NCBI GenBank assembly: GCA_905250125.1 | Contig: CAJNOL010000061.1 | Span: 186,001-250,000 of the forward strand | Origin: Rotaria sordida | Lineage: Eukaryota; Rotifera; Eurotatoria; Philodinida; Philodinidae | Direction of reading: 5' to 3' | DNA length: 64,000 nt | Shown: positions 61,556 through 64,000 of the stretch, piece by piece | Layout of the letters: each line of letters opens with the position of its first letter | How positions within the stretch are numbered: position 1 is the stretch's first letter | The notes under the pieces: generated by a model | The model's input: only the letters and a program-made list of their open reading frames with translations | Told to the model about the DNA's origin: nothing | Database searches by the model: none | Position numbers and translations under genes: made by a program

Positions 61556-64000
61556 TTAACGTCGTTTGTTATTACGTGGAACGGATGTTGTTGGCCGTTG
61601 AGCTGAAAAATAGATTAATATGGAATTTCAATCTAAGAAAATCATTAAATATGTTATTACTTCTAGCAAAAAGACAAAGCTTTTTAACTGGCATATTTTT
61701 ATTTTTCTATTAACATATATTGTCCTAGGTCTTACACGAATAATGACATCAAACAATATGCGAGTTTTAGTAAACGAAGAAAGAAATTATTTTCATAAAA
61801 TAATACATGAAAATAGTCTGTTGTTACGAGAAAATTTTGAGATTAATATTTGCCTTCGATAGATGAACTTTAGATCTCTTATCAGAGTTCATCAAGTTTA
61901 AAATTTTCCAATCCGAATACGTCCGAGATTAACCAATTGAATTCTACCTCTTATACTTCAAGACAGAATTCGAATGAATATCTCATCTCATATCGTCATG
62001 ATGAGAAAATGAAATTTTTATATTTTATTCGATCAAATAATATGATGGAATGATGTTGATTTTTAAATCTATTTTTATGCATTGTTATATTGTAATGATT
62101 GCCCTTTAAAATGATTTCGTGTTATAGATTATCAAACCAACGTTCTGATGTCTCGTTTTTTTTTTTTGGTTGATGAAAACTGCACATTGAATTTCGAAAT
62201 ATTTATCATATTCTTATTTCTCTTCTAATATGACATCAACGTTAATGTAACTAAAACTTCATTTCTCGTAGTAATATCAACTCATTCTATACAATTTTTA
62301 AGACGATTTGATCATATTAAAAACTAATAAGGGAAGATTCTTACATGTGAATATTCATTTTAATCGGCTCTATGTCAGCTTGTAGAGCACGATCTAACCT
62401 GTTAAAGACAGTCTACGGGGAAAAACACATTTTGTCATCGTAATCAATTCATCAAACTGTCTATCACTTGTGTAAGAGTCGATTCATGATAAACCTCTGA
62501 TAATACTTACAATAATCAACAGATCTGTCTCTGCTTGATGTTTGACTGGAAATATTATCTGTTGAACTTTTATTTCTAAAAAAAAAACAAAATATGATTG
62601 ATATTCGAAAAGTATAAACAATTTATATTTACTCTAAAACTGTTTGTTTTTCATGTTCAGTAAGAATTCTTTCATCGGAAAATAGAATTGTATTAAAAGG
62701 CACTTCTGTATCATCATTTTCATTCATATTATCTAATATACCTGTCCATACAAGTAAATCATCAACAAGTAACTAAACCAAATAAATAATAATATTTAAT
62801 TTTTCAACTATTTATCATCAAAAAAAAAAAAAAAAAAAAAATTCATACATACAGAAAATTCTCTAACACCACGATTTGGTGTTTTAGCATAATTCCATAT
62901 TTTAATCATAGATACAGATGTTGGTCGATCAAAAATAACAAATATTCGATTGATCTTAAATGAAAAAAATAGACATATTGAAAGTAAAATTTTCTAAAAA
63001 ACAATATACATACAGCATTAGCTAAAATAGGTGCAATCCAACAATGTGTACCATCAATTTCATCATTTTCACCATCAATTAATTTATCCGGTGTACGAAC
63101 ATCATCATCTTTACCTGGATTAAGACTATTTACACTATGAGGATAAGCAGCAATATCTGTTTAAAATGAAATAAAATTATTATTTTCAAATGATTAATAA
63201 ATATATATATCTATATACTTTGTTCAGTTAAACCAATACATTCACCATTTTCATCATAAAATTCCAAACCATTTAATCCAATATAATAAGCATCACCATG
63301 AGTTGAATGAAGTTGAAATTCATAAATAACTAGAATAAACATTATCTATTTCATATAATAATTCAATATTCTTCTTTTCTTGTTCTTATTCTTTTTAAAG
63401 CTTAAAATATTCGATTACGAAAAAAAAACAAAGAGCAACTACTCTGTATGATCAACAAAAATTTTAGGCAGTTTTTGAACTGATCACTGATATTTTGTTT
63501 TGGATACAAGATCCGATAAGTTTAGAATGTAATAGCACAACTAGACGAAAGGTAAAGGGAGCTTTAAATGCTATCCAATAAGTCTTATTCGGACGCTGTC
63601 TGTGGATAAAAAATGTTTCTCCGGTCGTCAACTACTAATGATTCAGATATCATCAAGCTCTCTGTATAGAATAAGAATCTAAAATTTATTGTAAGAATAA
63701 TTCTTGGAATATTATAAAAATTTCTTCTTCGACATTGAGAATTTTCGTATTACGAAAAGATAAGAAAAACAATTTTATTTTTTATATTCAAAGAAAGGAC
63801 TTATCTAATATCATCACAACCTGACCCACATGCTTATCTATTCCATCGTGGGAACCTTTGTCATCTATGAAAATAAATTGTAAAATACAATAAAATTATT
63901 TTATTCGGTGGAAAAAAAAGCAAATCTATTGTAATCTATAACAAAAAAAGAACTTAATTTAACTTACATCCATTTGGCATTGATATATCTGACTCAATGT
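61556..64000 (-). CDS. KATNIP: Katanin-interacting protein, C-terminal part (5' end outside the window)
   Basis: Minus-strand exons: 64000-63968 (partial), 63329-63219, 63156-63014, 62954-62853, 62772-62633, 62575-62511, 61602-61556; phases agree. The protein binds katanin and microtubules and is linked to cilia (family knowledge). Key blocks are YEFQLHSTHGDAYYIGLNGL then EFYDENGE; DKLIDGENDEIDGTHCWIAP; RIFVIFDRPTSVSMIKIWNY; LLVDDLLVWTGIL then FNTILFSDERIL. This repeated order is that of KATNIP's DUF4457-type repeats and its final block. The tail is Ser-rich and ends QRPTTSVPRNNKRR. The last intron (62510-61603) is longer than most. A possible extra exon near 62.35-62.40 kb would introduce a stop and was left out. 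The protein continues beyond the right edge. Confidence 0.85.

Noticed and set aside
62345-62400. Possible extra KATNIP exon and tRNA-Asn-like sequence (GGCTCTATGTCAGC...CTGTTAA)
   Set aside because: Including it as an exon brings a stop after a few codons, while skipping it gives a continuous RPTTSVPRNNKRR tail. The tRNA-like fold has a D-stem but no proper T-arm.
1-64000. CRISPR arrays, rRNA genes, bacterial operons
   Set aside because: No spaced direct-repeat arrays, no rRNA sequence, and the genes are spliced, so the window is eukaryotic nuclear DNA.

Overview
This window looks like nuclear DNA from a small-genome invertebrate animal. It is very AT-rich, codons strongly prefer A or T in the third position, most introns are short (about 50-75 nt, GT...AG with a T-rich 3' end), and the genes are animal genes: a neuropeptide GPCR, a KChIP-like protein, RUNDC1, a transmembrane adenylyl cyclase and KATNIP. 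Short introns plus a probably foreign EXORDIUM-like secreted protein fit a bdelloid rotifer (Rotaria-like) best. That is an inference; another AT-rich spiralian cannot be excluded. Exons were joined by eye, using splice sites and phase continuity.

Layout. 0.7-3.9 kb (+): neuromedin-U/PRXamide-type receptor in two exons. 4.9-11.9 kb (+): KChIP-like EF-hand protein with two alternative first exons. 11.9-12.5 kb (-): broken small membrane-protein gene. 13-22 kb: repeat-rich accessory region holding an EXORDIUM/PHI-1-like gene on the minus strand (17.6-19.1 kb). That gene lies between two copies of a ~365-bp sequence in inverted orientation (15.84-16.20 and 21.58-21.95 kb). 22.5-25.2 kb (+): unrecognised helical protein. 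25.4-32.6 kb (+): RUNDC1, 14 exons. 34.2-35.0 kb (+): small basic protein with a PLDLR motif. 35-39.9 kb: gene-poor. 39.9-40.7 kb (+): intronless small heat shock protein with two alpha-crystallin domains. 42.8-43.3 kb (+): bHLH transcription factor. 45.5-49.6 kb (+): folate/biopterin-transporter-family (BT1) protein. 50.6-61.2 kb (+): adenylyl cyclase, 21 exons. 61.6 kb to the right edge (-): 3' half of KATNIP, converging on the cyclase with only 311 bp between stops.

The other main theme is non-autonomous DNA transposons. At least twelve long foldback (palindromic) elements of about 150-940 bp are visible. Several lie inside introns, some have clean TA flanks, and one separate 155-bp hAT-type MITE has a perfect 8-bp target duplication. 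tRNA-like SINE fragments and one degraded Tc1/mariner transposase are also present. The genes do not form an operon. Receptor, cyclase, KChIP-like protein and bHLH factor are compatible with neuronal or sensory signalling, but their proximity is probably incidental.
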